Assembly (NCBI GenBank): GCA_903872555.1
Contig: CAIQLE010000130.1
Coordinates: forward strand, 1-13,528
Source of the DNA: an uncultured bacterium
GTDB lineage: Bacteria; Pseudomonadota; Gammaproteobacteria; Burkholderiales; Burkholderiaceae_D
Length of the DNA: 13,528 nucleotides
Direction: 5' to 3'
Below, piece after piece: positions 7,930 to 13,528 of this stretch. The position numbers and the translations under genes were made by a program. The notes beneath the pieces were generated by a model, which was given only the letters and a program-made list of their open reading frames with translations, searched no databases and was not told the DNA's origin. How positions within the stretch are numbered: the first letter of the stretch is position 1; every line of letters starts with the position of its first letter.

Positions 7930-8511
7930 TTAGTACAGATCAGAGATCCAGTGCGCGAGGTTGGTCATGTCTTCTTCTGACAAAGTCTGTGCCAGGCTGG
8001 TCATATTGCCGGCATCATTGTGACGCTCACGTGATTTGAAGTTTTTGAACTGGTTCAGCACATATTCAGGATGCTGACCTGCCACGCGTGGCACTTCATT
8101 CTGGCCGGACATACCGCCCAGATGGCACATGGCGCACAGAGACTCTTCTGCTTTAGCTGCACCGGCTTTGACGCGTGCCGGATCAGTTTTGAAACCCGTG
8201 CGCACTTGTTTTTGAGCGCCGAAGTAAGCAGCAAGGTCTTGCATATCCTGTTTTTCCAGGCCCTGTGCTACGGCCGACATCATAGGATTACTCCTGCGAC
8301 CTTCTTTGTAATCTTTCAACTGCAGATAAATATAGCGCGGATTCTGTCCTGCCAGCACCGGGAACGCACCAGCAACCGAGTTGCCGTTGGCGCCGTGGCA
8401 TGCAACACATGCTTCAGCTTTTTTCTTGCCTGCTTCAATATCCTGCGCCTGTGCGCTGGTGCTTATGGCTGCAAAGGCCAGCAAAGCGGTTAATACAACG
8501 CGAAATTTCAT
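7930..8511 (-). CDS. Diheme cytochrome c4-type protein, periplasmic
   Basis: The product is 193 residues with a Sec signal peptide (1-22, cleaved after AQA). Two heme c sites are seen: CVACH (35-39) and CAMCH (126-130). Candidate axial methionines are Met77/Met78 in SNPMMSAVAQ and Met170 in GNMTSLAQ. The two halves are similar in layout, the classic c4 pattern, and the length suits the family. Cytochrome c4 carries electrons in the periplasm to terminal oxidases. ATG 8511 (AAGG seven bases upstream) is preferred over the GTG one codon earlier. It follows the quinoprotein dehydrogenase gene on the same strand, but a strong terminator lies between them, its T run ending 22 bases before this ATG. 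It could take electrons from that enzyme; this is inferred from position. Confidence 0.93.
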   Translation of the reverse strand: MKFRVVLTALLAFAAISTSAQAQDIEAGKKKAEACVACHGANGNSVAGAFPVLAGQNPRYIYLQLKDYKEGRRSNPMMSAVAQGLEKQDMQDLAAYFGAQKQVRTGFKTDPARVKAGAAKAEESLCAMCHLGGMSGQNEVPRVAGQHPEYVLNQFKNFKSRERHNDAGNMTSLAQTLSEEDMTNLAHWISDLY

Positions 8512-8533
8512 CACAAAACCTTCAATGCTAGTT

Positions 8534-8562
8534 AAAAAAAGAGGCTGCCCTCAGGCAGCCTC
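8534..8562 (-). terminator. Intrinsic terminator of the PQQ dehydrogenase gene
   Basis: A perfect 9-base GC-rich stem (gaggctgcc / ggcagcctc) with loop ctca is followed on the minus strand by seven T. It sits between two codirectional genes, 18 bases after the dehydrogenase stop. Confidence 0.9.
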
Positions 8563-8580
8563 CCTTGTACTACGCTTCTA

Positions 8581-10290
8581 TTACAGTGCGAACACAAACA
8601 CGCTATTGCCGCGTTTGAAGTCGAGCTGGCTGTTACCGCCAGCTGCAACGGCGATGTACTGCTTGCCATTGACTGAGTATGAAGTTGCTGGAGCGTTGAC
8701 GCCAGCGCCGCACTGGTATTGCCAGAGCACTTTGCCGGTTTTTGCGTCATAGGCTTTGAACCAGCCATTGCCTTCACCAGCGAACACCAGGTTACCAGCA
8801 GTAGCCAGAACGCCGCCGATCATTGGCTGGTCGGTACGAGCTTTCCAGACAACTTTGCCGGTATCCAGGTTCACAGCAGTCACGTTACCGAACTGCTCTT
8901 CACCAGGAACGTTCTTGAACGCGCCACCCAGCCACAGTTTGCCGCCTGGGTATGCCGAGGCTTCAACGTGGTAAGTCATTGGCTGCTCGAGGTTGGCAGC
9001 GTATGCCAGGCGCAGGCCTGGATTCACAGCCAGTGGGGACCACTCAACGCCACCGTTAGCACCCAGGGACATACGGGTACCTTGTGGGGTTGGCAGGCTC
9101 CACAGTCCTTCTTGCGAAACCATGGCTTCGGAGAAGCGGATCAGGTTGCCGTTGCTACGATCGTGAACGTAGATGTGACCGGTTTTGCCGCCATGAATGA
9201 CGCCAGGAATCATCTTGCCGTTCTTGTCTTTCACGTCAACCAGTACAGGTGGCGATACTGCATCCAGATCCCACACGTCGTGTGCGATGTACTGGTAGTG
9301 CCACTTGTATTTGCCGGTCTCGAGGTCCACAGCCAGCAGCGAGTTGGTGTACAGGTTGTCACCAGGACGCTCTGCACCGTACAGGTCAGGCGAAGGATTG
9401 CCAGCTACGAAGAAGACAGTCTTGGTCTTGTGATCAACTGCTGGAGTCATCCAGACGCCGCCACCCAGTGTCTTGTAGAAGTCAGCGTTCTTAGCCAGGG
9501 CTGCTTTTTCTGCAGCGATGTCACGGTGCATGTTACGACCGGTTGCATCGTTCACAGCAAACACACCCTCATGACCTTTTTCAGGAATGGTGTGGAAGGT
9601 CCATGCCAGCTTACCTGTGTTGGCATCAAATGCCTTCAGGAAGCCGCGAACGCCGTACTCACCACCGTTGGTACCGATCAGCACTTTGCCGTCGACAACG
9701 CTAGGAGCCATTGTTTCGCTGTAGCCCAGTTCTGGGTCAGCGATCTGGGTTTCCCACAGCAGCTTGCCAGTTTTGGAATCGAGCGCAACGAGTTTCGCAT
9801 CCAGCGTGCCCATGAAGAGCTTGCCTTCGGAGATAGCGACACCTTTGTTGTTTGGACCGCAGCAGTAGGTCGACACTGGGCCGATCTTGTGCTTGAAGTG
9901 CCAGTACTGCTCACCTGTGGTCGCGTTGATAGCGTACACGTGGTTGTACGAAGTCGTGACGAACATCACACCGTTAACGACCAGTGGTGCTGTTTCCATC
10001 GATTCGACGATACCAGTCTGGAAAACAAATGCTGGGCGCAGCTTAGCTACGTTACCGGCATTGATTTGTGCAGCTGGAGCAAAGCGAGTCTGGTCGTAGC
10101 TGCCATTTGGGTGGAGCCAGTTCTTGCCGTCTTTTGCAGCGCCATCCAGCATCGACTGCGACACTGCGCCCAGTTTAGGCATAGGGATAGGCTTGATGCC
10201 TGCACCAGCGATGGGTTCTTGCGCGAAAGCCGAACCTGCGATTACCAGGCTGGTAGCGGCAAGCGTCTTTAGCATCTTATTCAGAGCCAT
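8581..10290 (-). CDS. PQQ-dependent alcohol dehydrogenase-type quinoprotein, periplasmic
   Basis: The product is 569 residues, about the length of the soluble methanol/ethanol dehydrogenase family, with no C-terminal heme domain. Residues 1-23 are a signal peptide ending GSAFA. Repeated beta-propeller blade motifs (DxxTGKxxW) are at about 124, 171, 222, 322, 476 and 515. The vicinal disulfide YCCGPN is Cys143-Cys144. Likely metal ligands are Glu211 (GGEYGVRG) and Asn298 (AGNPSP). The catalytic base is Asp341 in HDVWDLDAV. Asp343, two residues on, matches the extra ligand of lanthanide-dependent enzymes (Asp-x-Asp). The enzyme would oxidise an alcohol or sugar-like substrate and need a separate cytochrome as acceptor. 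ATG 10290 has GAGGAAG ahead; the frame runs 39 codons further upstream without a start as good. Substrate and metal are not settled by sequence alone. Confidence 0.93.
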   Translation of the reverse strand: MALNKMLKTLAATSLVIAGSAFAQEPIAGAGIKPIPMPKLGAVSQSMLDGAAKDGKNWLHPNGSYDQTRFAPAAQINAGNVAKLRPAFVFQTGIVESMETAPLVVNGVMFVTTSYNHVYAINATTGEQYWHFKHKIGPVSTYCCGPNNKGVAISEGKLFMGTLDAKLVALDSKTGKLLWETQIADPELGYSETMAPSVVDGKVLIGTNGGEYGVRGFLKAFDANTGKLAWTFHTIPEKGHEGVFAVNDATGRNMHRDIAAEKAALAKNADFYKTLGGGVWMTPAVDHKTKTVFFVAGNPSPDLYGAERPGDNLYTNSLLAVDLETGKYKWHYQYIAHDVWDLDAVSPPVLVDVKDKNGKMIPGVIHGGKTGHIYVHDRSNGNLIRFSEAMVSQEGLWSLPTPQGTRMSLGANGGVEWSPLAVNPGLRLAYAANLEQPMTYHVEASAYPGGKLWLGGAFKNVPGEEQFGNVTAVNLDTGKVVWKARTDQPMIGGVLATAGNLVFAGEGNGWFKAYDAKTGKVLWQYQCGAGVNAPATSYSVNGKQYIAVAAGGNSQLDFKRGNSVFVFAL

Positions 10291-10316
10291 TGTGCTTCCT
10301 CTCTTAGTGGGTATGT

Positions 10317-10335
10317 AGTCTCTCTTTTTCACGGC
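10317..10335 (-). repeat. Upstream direct repeat, proximal copy
   Basis: On the minus strand this reads GCCGTGAAAAAGAGAGACT and lies 27 bases upstream of the dehydrogenase ATG. It nearly matches the copy at 10418-10435 (GCCGTGAATAAAAGAACT), exactly 100 bases away. It could be an operator for the quinoprotein gene. Confidence 0.4.
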
Positions 10336-10417
10336 GAAATTTTTGATGGAAATCTGAGTCGGATGACACAAAACCCTCAAATTGTTAGCCACTCGGTAAA
10401 GTGACATTTTCGCAGTG

Positions 10418-10435
10418 AGTTCTTTTATTCACGGC
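10418..10435 (-). repeat. Upstream direct repeat, distal copy
   Basis: On the minus strand this reads GCCGTGAATAAAAGAACT, in the same orientation as the copy at 10317-10335. GCCGTGAA is exact in both, and most of the A/G-rich remainder agrees apart from one single-base gap. Confidence 0.4.
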
Positions 10436-10472
10436 AATAAAAAACGCATTATTATTGCGTTCGCAGATCGTA

Positions 10473-10501
10473 TTACCTGTTCACAATATTGGCAATATAA
10501 A
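10473..10501 (+). promoter_or_regulatory. Possible promoter of the ankyrin gene
   Basis: TTACCT (10473-10478), a 17-base spacer and TATAAA (10496-10501) stand 26 bases before the ATG at 10527. The -10 is good and the -35 is weak (3 of 6). The surrounding gap (10291-10526) also has to hold the divergent promoter of the PQQ dehydrogenase, for which no clear hexamer pair is seen. Confidence 0.4.
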
Positions 10502-10526
10502 ACATTCTTTTGCTAGGGTTATTTTC

Positions 10527-11174
10527 ATGATTTTTTTCCGCAAGATAATAGCGATAATGACAATAGTTTTTTGTTGTGCCGCTGCATATGGTCAGCAAGT
10601 CGATAATCCCCATGGTCAGTCGCTCGCGGCTGTTCGCGCTGGCAACCTCGCCAAGCTCAAAGAATTGGAGCAACAAGGGGCAAACCTGAATTCCCGCAAC
10701 CGGGTGGGCGAGAGCTTGCTGATGATGGCCATCAAGGCGGAAAACAAGGAAATTGCCTCCTATTTGCTGGACAAAGGCGTCAACGTCAACGTAGCCAACA
10801 CATCCAAGGTCACTCCGCTGATGGCGGCAGCCTATTTGGGCGACCTTAGCATAGTGAACCGGCTGCTGGAAAAAGACGCAGACATTCATGCGGTCGATCA
10901 ATTGAAGAAGACGGCCATTGTCTATGCAGCCGGTCAGGGCAAGACGGAGGTTGTGGCGCGATTATTAAAAGCGGGTATTGATGTCAATGCCCGTTATCCG
11001 AATGATCTGACGGTTTTGATGTGGGCCGCGGGTCAGGGCCATCCCGACACGGTGAAATTTTTGCTTGGTGCCGGTGCTGATGCTGCGTTGAAAGAGAACC
11101 GTGGCAAGACAGCGCTGGAGCTGGCCGATGAGGCTGGTCATCTGGATGTGAAGAAGGTTCTCGGTGCTCAATAA
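10527..11174 (+). CDS. Secreted ankyrin-repeat protein
   Basis: The product is 215 residues. The N-terminus (MIFFRKIIAIMTIVFCCAAAYG) is a typical signal peptide, cleaved near 22. The two cysteines do not form a good lipobox. The rest is a stack of ankyrin repeats at about 31-57, 61-90, 95-123, 128-156, 161-189 and a capping repeat 194-215. The typical pattern is TPLMAAAYLGDLSIVNRLLEKDADI. ATG 10527 is chosen because it starts the signal peptide, with AGGG about 8 bases upstream; an upstream in-frame TTG at 10455 would bury it. Ankyrin stacks bind other proteins, and a periplasmic partner is expected. It is divergent from the PQQ dehydrogenase and converges on a cytochrome gene, so a partner among the exported redox proteins is possible but only inferred. 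Confidence 0.9.
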   Translation: MIFFRKIIAIMTIVFCCAAAYGQQVDNPHGQSLAAVRAGNLAKLKELEQQGANLNSRNRVGESLLMMAIKAENKEIASYLLDKGVNVNVANTSKVTPLMAAAYLGDLSIVNRLLEKDADIHAVDQLKKTAIVYAAGQGKTEVVARLLKAGIDVNARYPNDLTVLMWAAGQGHPDTVKFLLGAGADAALKENRGKTALELADEAGHLDVKKVLGAQ

Positions 11175-11269
11175 GCGGGCACAAGCAAAGCGAATCATTC
11201 GTCATAGATTCATCAGCGAACACTAAACACGCAGGGTACGAGCGCAAAACACAGAAGAAACACGCAATA

Positions 11270-11308
11270 AAAAAATGCCTGCGGCCATTCAAGCTGCAGG
11301 CATTTTTT
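11270..11308. terminator. Bidirectional terminator between the ankyrin and cytochrome c genes
   Basis: The arms gcctgc (11277-11282) and gcaggc (11296-11301) are extended outward by an A-run/T-run pairing and inward by ggc/gct. A runs on the left and T runs on the right let it work for both converging genes. Confidence 0.85.
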
Positions 11309-11326
11309 GTTTGAACTCAGCCGCGA

Positions 11327-11650
11327 TTAACGCTTCTTGAGTTCGACCTGAAACTGTGAAAACCATGCAGACACATTGTCGATATCGGCATCGCTCAGGG
11401 GCTTGGCAATAATGCTCATGACTTCGTTGACGCGTGAGCCATCACGAAAGTGCTTCAACTGATTGACCAGATAGATTTCTGACTGACCAGCCAGTGAGGG
11501 TGTGCCAGCCATAGTGGCGAGCCCATTTTCACCATGACACATGACGCAAGTCTGACCGACTTTGGCACCGGCCTGAACATCGGCGGAAATAGCGGAGGAA
11601 GTGAGGCTGACGCACAGCAGGCCAGCACTGATAAGTGTGAAGAGTTTCAT
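11327..11650 (-). CDS. Small monoheme cytochrome c, periplasmic
   Basis: The product is 107 residues with a signal peptide (1-23, ending SAISA), one heme site CVMCH (35-39) and a probable axial Met78 in NEVMSIIAK. It resembles one half of a cytochrome c4 (ENG..TMAGTPSLAGQSEIYLVNQLKHFRDG). The frame can start at a TTG at 11662, but ATG 11650 gives a clean signal peptide. The ribosome site is weak (GAG about 8-10 bases upstream). It lies downstream of the sorbosone-dehydrogenase-type gene on the same strand, past a terminator. A perfect TTGACA on the minus strand (11682-11687) suggests its own promoter, though no good -10 is at the right spacing. A role as electron carrier for a neighbouring quinoprotein is likely but not shown. 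Confidence 0.9.
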   Translation of the reverse strand: MKLFTLISAGLLCVSLTSSAISADVQAGAKVGQTCVMCHGENGLATMAGTPSLAGQSEIYLVNQLKHFRDGSRVNEVMSIIAKPLSDADIDNVSAWFSQFQVELKKR

Positions 11651-11681
11651 GAAGGCACTCAAATAGAAAAGTATTACGGGA

Positions 11682-11687
11682 TGTCAA
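11682..11687 (-). promoter_or_regulatory. -35-like element upstream of the small cytochrome c gene
   Basis: A perfect TTGACA is read on the minus strand, 31 bases before the ATG. The best following -10 (TATTTG at 16 bases) matches only 3 of 6 and would give an almost leaderless mRNA, so the promoter call is tentative. Confidence 0.3.
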
Positions 11688-11700
11688 CTATACCTTTAAT

Positions 11701-11737
11701 AAAAAGCGCCTGCCACGATTGCTCGGGGCAGGCGCTT
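11701..11737 (-). terminator. Intrinsic terminator of the GSDH-type quinoprotein gene
   Basis: A perfect 11-base stem (aagcgcctgcc / ggcaggcgctt, 11704-11714 and 11727-11737) with a 12-base loop is followed by T on the minus strand. A second hairpin precedes it at 11748-11767. Confidence 0.9.
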
Positions 11738-11747
11738 CAATCGCTGC

Positions 11748-11767
11748 TGCCGGGCTTGCGCCCGGCA
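11748..11767 (-). other. 3' UTR hairpin ahead of the terminator
   Basis: A perfect 8-base stem (tgccgggc / gcccggca) with loop ttgc lies between the stop codon of the quinoprotein gene (11782) and the terminator. It has no T run, so it may protect the mRNA 3' end or back up termination. Confidence 0.6.
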
Positions 11768-11781
11768 ATCATCAGGATCGA

Positions 11782-13071
11782 TTAGTTACCAGCGTAGCTG
11801 ATGCGATAGATCGCGCCAGCGTAGTCGTCGGAAACCAGGATCGAGCCGTCAGGCAGGTTAGCGACGTCAACTGGACGACCCAGCGCGCGCTTGGTCTCCA
11901 TGTCGATGAAGCCGTCTGCGAACACTTCAGCTTTGCCTGCTGTGCCATCTGCGTTCATAGGAACGTAGTTGACCAGATAGCCGCTAGGCGTCGTACGGTT
12001 CCATGAACCGTGTGATGCCACAAATGCGCCGCCCTGATATTTCTTAGGGAAGGATTTGCCAGTGTAGAAAGACATACCCAGCTGAGCCTGGTGAGCAGGG
12101 AACTCAACTTGTGGGAAGATCGCGCCAGCTGGCTCTTTCATGTCTTTCAGCTCAGGAGCTGCACCCGAACCTGCAACTTTGAAATGACCGTTCCAGTATG
12201 GGAAGCCGTAGTGCTGGCCATTCTTGTTGATGCGGTTCAGTTCGCCTGGTGGCACGTCATCGCCCAGACCGTCAACCTGGTTGTCAGTCGTCCAGATCAC
12301 TTTGTCTTTAGGGTTGATGTCCATACCAGCTGGGTTACGCATACCCATAGCAACCACTTCGCGGCCTGAGCCATCGAATGGGTTCAGACGGATAACGCCA
12401 CCGATACCAACCTTGTTGTACAGGTCGATCTTGTCTTTAGGCTGAACGTTGTATGGCTGGCCCAGAGTGATGTAGAGCTTGCCGTCATCAGCAACTTTAC
12501 AAGTACGGCCGGTGTGGTTGTATGACTGCTCTTCAACTGGAATCAGGCCGCCTTCTTTAACTGCAGTGATCACTGCAACGTCCGGACCTTCGTAGAAGTA
12601 CTCAGCTGCTGGGAAGTTCAGCACGCGGTTCGATTCAACAACGATCAGGAAACCGTCTTTGGTCCAGCAAACGCCGTTAGGGTTTTTGAACTGGATCGAA
12701 GGAGCGAATGGCTTAACTTCGTCAGCAGTCATGTCGCCGTTACGGTCAGTCACTGCCCAAACGGTGGTTTTACGTGTACCGACGAACAACATGTTGGTCG
12801 ATGGAGCAACAGCCATGTAACGTGCGTCAGGAACGACGGCGTACAGTTCGATCTTGAAGCCTTCTGGCAGCTTGATCTTTTTCAGGTTGGCCTTGAGCTG
12901 GTCAACATTCTTGCCGCTCTGAGGAACGGTAGGGATGTCGATGGCGGTGTTGGTGTTCTTCATCGCCGAGATTTTTTCGAGGTTCTCGTCTGCAGCGAAG
13001 CTCGATGCGGAAAACGCTACGAGCATGGCGGATGCCAGCAAGCTTTTTGCAAATACGTTGGATTTAGCCAA
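11782..13071 (-). CDS. Sorbosone/glucose-dehydrogenase-type (GSDH) PQQ quinoprotein, periplasmic
   Basis: The product is 429 residues with a signal peptide (1-26, cleaved after SSFA). The fold is the six-bladed propeller of soluble glucose dehydrogenase and L-sorbosone dehydrogenase. The start of the domain is LPEGFKIELYA (68-78). The active-site-like His186 lies in NHTGRT. The PQQ-contact arginine motif is GMRNPAGM (243-250). The polar loop DNQVDGLGDDVPPGELN (263-279) follows. SHGSWNRT (353-360) and GRPVDVANLPDGSILVSDDYAGAIYRI (398-424) close the domain. It would oxidise an aldose or aldehyde with PQQ and pass electrons to a cytochrome c. The start is a TTG at 13071 with GGAG eight bases upstream; no in-frame ATG fits. 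Codon use (GGT, GCT, AAC, CTG, GAC, ATC) is strongly biased, suggesting high expression. Substrate unknown; PQQ binding is inferred from the family. Confidence 0.88.
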   Translation of the reverse strand: MAKSNVFAKSLLASAMLVAFSASSFAADENLEKISAMKNTNTAIDIPTVPQSGKNVDQLKANLKKIKLPEGFKIELYAVVPDARYMAVAPSTNMLFVGTRKTTVWAVTDRNGDMTADEVKPFAPSIQFKNPNGVCWTKDGFLIVVESNRVLNFPAAEYFYEGPDVAVITAVKEGGLIPVEEQSYNHTGRTCKVADDGKLYITLGQPYNVQPKDKIDLYNKVGIGGVIRLNPFDGSGREVVAMGMRNPAGMDINPKDKVIWTTDNQVDGLGDDVPPGELNRINKNGQHYGFPYWNGHFKVAGSGAAPELKDMKEPAGAIFPQVEFPAHQAQLGMSFYTGKSFPKKYQGGAFVASHGSWNRTTPSGYLVNYVPMNADGTAGKAEVFADGFIDMETKRALGRPVDVANLPDGSILVSDDYAGAIYRISYAGN

Positions 13072-13223
13072 TTTATGATCTCCGATTGGTTTTTGTAGAC
13101 GAAACGATGTTACCGATACCCGAGCAAAACTTTCATTATTCTTTTAACAACGGATTTAATGATAGTAATGCCGAAATGCAAGTGGGGCTCTGGACTATAG
13201 GTCTTGCTTATATCGGGATACAA

Positions 13224-13238
13224 GTGAATTTTTTTCAC
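13224..13238. promoter_or_regulatory. Inverted repeat upstream of the GSDH-type gene
   Basis: GTGAA, five T, TTCAC form a perfect inverted repeat in the 263-base gap 13072-13334, about 150 bases upstream of the TTG start. A TATAGT on the minus strand lies just downstream (near 13195-13200) and may be a -10. It may be an operator; this is a weak call. Confidence 0.3.
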
Positions 13239-13281
13239 CAGTGGAATGTGTGGTTGCAGCAATTTATTTCGAAGGCCATAC

Positions 13282-13308
13282 AAGAAACGGGCAAGCCACA
13301 GCCTGCCC
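13282..13308 (-). terminator. Probable terminator of the YVTN beta-propeller gene
   Basis: The stem gggcaagc / gcctgccc (one G-T pair) with loop caca is followed on the minus strand by GTTTCTTG. The T run is interrupted, so efficiency may be modest. It lies 26 bases after the stop codon. Confidence 0.55.
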
Positions 13309-13334
13309 ATAAATGTACGCCTGAATACAAAGAC

Positions 13335-13528
13335 TTATTTGATTACGACGCCCCAGGGCATCTCGCCGACCTTGACTTCTCCCAAGGATTTGAGGCCGAT
13401 GGCATCGATGACAGAGACAGAGTTTGAGCGGCCGTTAGCCACATACAGTTTGCTGCCATCCGGGGTGATAGCCATATTCCAGGGTCGTTTGCCAACAGGG
13501 ATGGTTGCCAAAACAGTATTGTCGGCCG
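13335..13528 (-). CDS. YVTN-type beta-propeller protein, C-terminal end (5' end outside window)
   Basis: The minus strand is open from the window edge to a TAA at 13335-13337, giving 63 full residues. They contain two repeat units of the YVTN family: VGKRPWNMAITPDGSKLYVA followed by NGRSNSVSVID, then LGEVKVGEMPWGVVIK at the end. The ending on PWGV and the NGRSNSVSVID unit resemble the beta-propeller proteins found beside PQQ-dependent alcohol catabolism genes. This is memory of the family, not a search. Such proteins are exported and of unclear molecular role. The neighbouring GSDH-type gene is codirectional, 263 bases away and behind a probable terminator. An overlapping plus-strand frame here is judged spurious. 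Confidence 0.85.
   Translation of the reverse strand, partial: ADNTVLATIPVGKRPWNMAITPDGSKLYVANGRSNSVSVIDAIGLKSLGEVKVGEMPWGVVIK

Noticed and set aside
7572..8039. A 155-residue plus-strand frame spanning terC and the cytochrome c4 gene.
   Set aside because: It crosses a terminator and two well-identified genes on the other strand.
8719..10272. A 517-residue open frame on the plus strand, antisense to the PQQ dehydrogenase.
   Set aside because: It lies wholly inside a clear family gene and its composition (many Cys, His, Val, Trp) is not protein-like. Long antisense frames are expected opposite strongly codon-biased genes.
10437..10462. A hairpin (aacgca ... tgcgtt) with T run on the minus strand in the divergent gap, considered as a terminator.
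   Set aside because: The stem is only 6 AT-leaning base pairs and no minus-strand gene ends upstream of it; more likely chance or a regulatory palindrome.
13086..13427. A 113-residue plus-strand frame upstream of the GSDH-type gene.
   Set aside because: It overlaps the YVTN gene antisense, has no ribosome site and shows no recognisable domain; the gap is better explained by a terminator and promoter.

Overview
The window looks like a chromosomal segment of an aerobic, Gram-negative betaproteobacterium. The proteins fit Burkholderiales, perhaps Oxalobacteraceae, but nothing in the window fixes the genus. Supporting features are an E. coli-like AhpC/AhpF pair behind a good OxyR-type site, a glyoxylate-cycle malate synthase G, Sec-exported c-type cytochromes and periplasmic quinoproteins. 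No rRNA, tRNA, CRISPR array, insertion sequence or prophage gene was seen.

Layout. (1) 1-1012: the 3' end of malate synthase G (glcB) and its terminator. (2) 1138-2421: an AT-richer orphan gene whose product looks like a cytoplasmic or host-targeted repeat protein. It has an F-box-like segment, a short leucine-rich-repeat-like region and an acidic, Ser-rich tail. It ends in a terminator shared with the converging ahpF. (3) 2453-4766, minus strand: ahpC-ahpF, the alkyl hydroperoxide reductase operon, with an intercistronic hairpin, a readable -35/-10 promoter and an OxyR-type box abutting the -35. (4) 5028-7817: membrane and envelope genes, namely a Tim44-like-domain protein, an AI-2E/PerM-family permease and a convergent TerC-family membrane protein. 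(5) 7930-13528 (runs off the end): a block of periplasmic oxidation genes. It holds a diheme cytochrome c4, a PQQ-dependent alcohol dehydrogenase-type quinoprotein, a divergent secreted ankyrin-repeat protein, a monoheme cytochrome c, a sorbosone/glucose-dehydrogenase-type quinoprotein and the C-terminus of a YVTN beta-propeller protein.

How the genes may work together. In region 5 substrates would be oxidised in the periplasm by two quinoproteins of different fold, and the small cytochromes c could carry electrons toward terminal oxidases. The large quinoprotein has an Asp-x-Asp at the catalytic position, as in lanthanide-dependent alcohol dehydrogenases, so its metal is an open question. 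Several genes of this block are separated by strong intrinsic terminators although they are codirectional, which suggests individually set expression or controlled read-through. Region 3 is a self-contained peroxide defence unit.

The most unusual items are the F-box/LRR-like orphan, the Asp-x-Asp quinoprotein with its paired upstream repeats, and the clear OxyR promoter architecture of ahpC.
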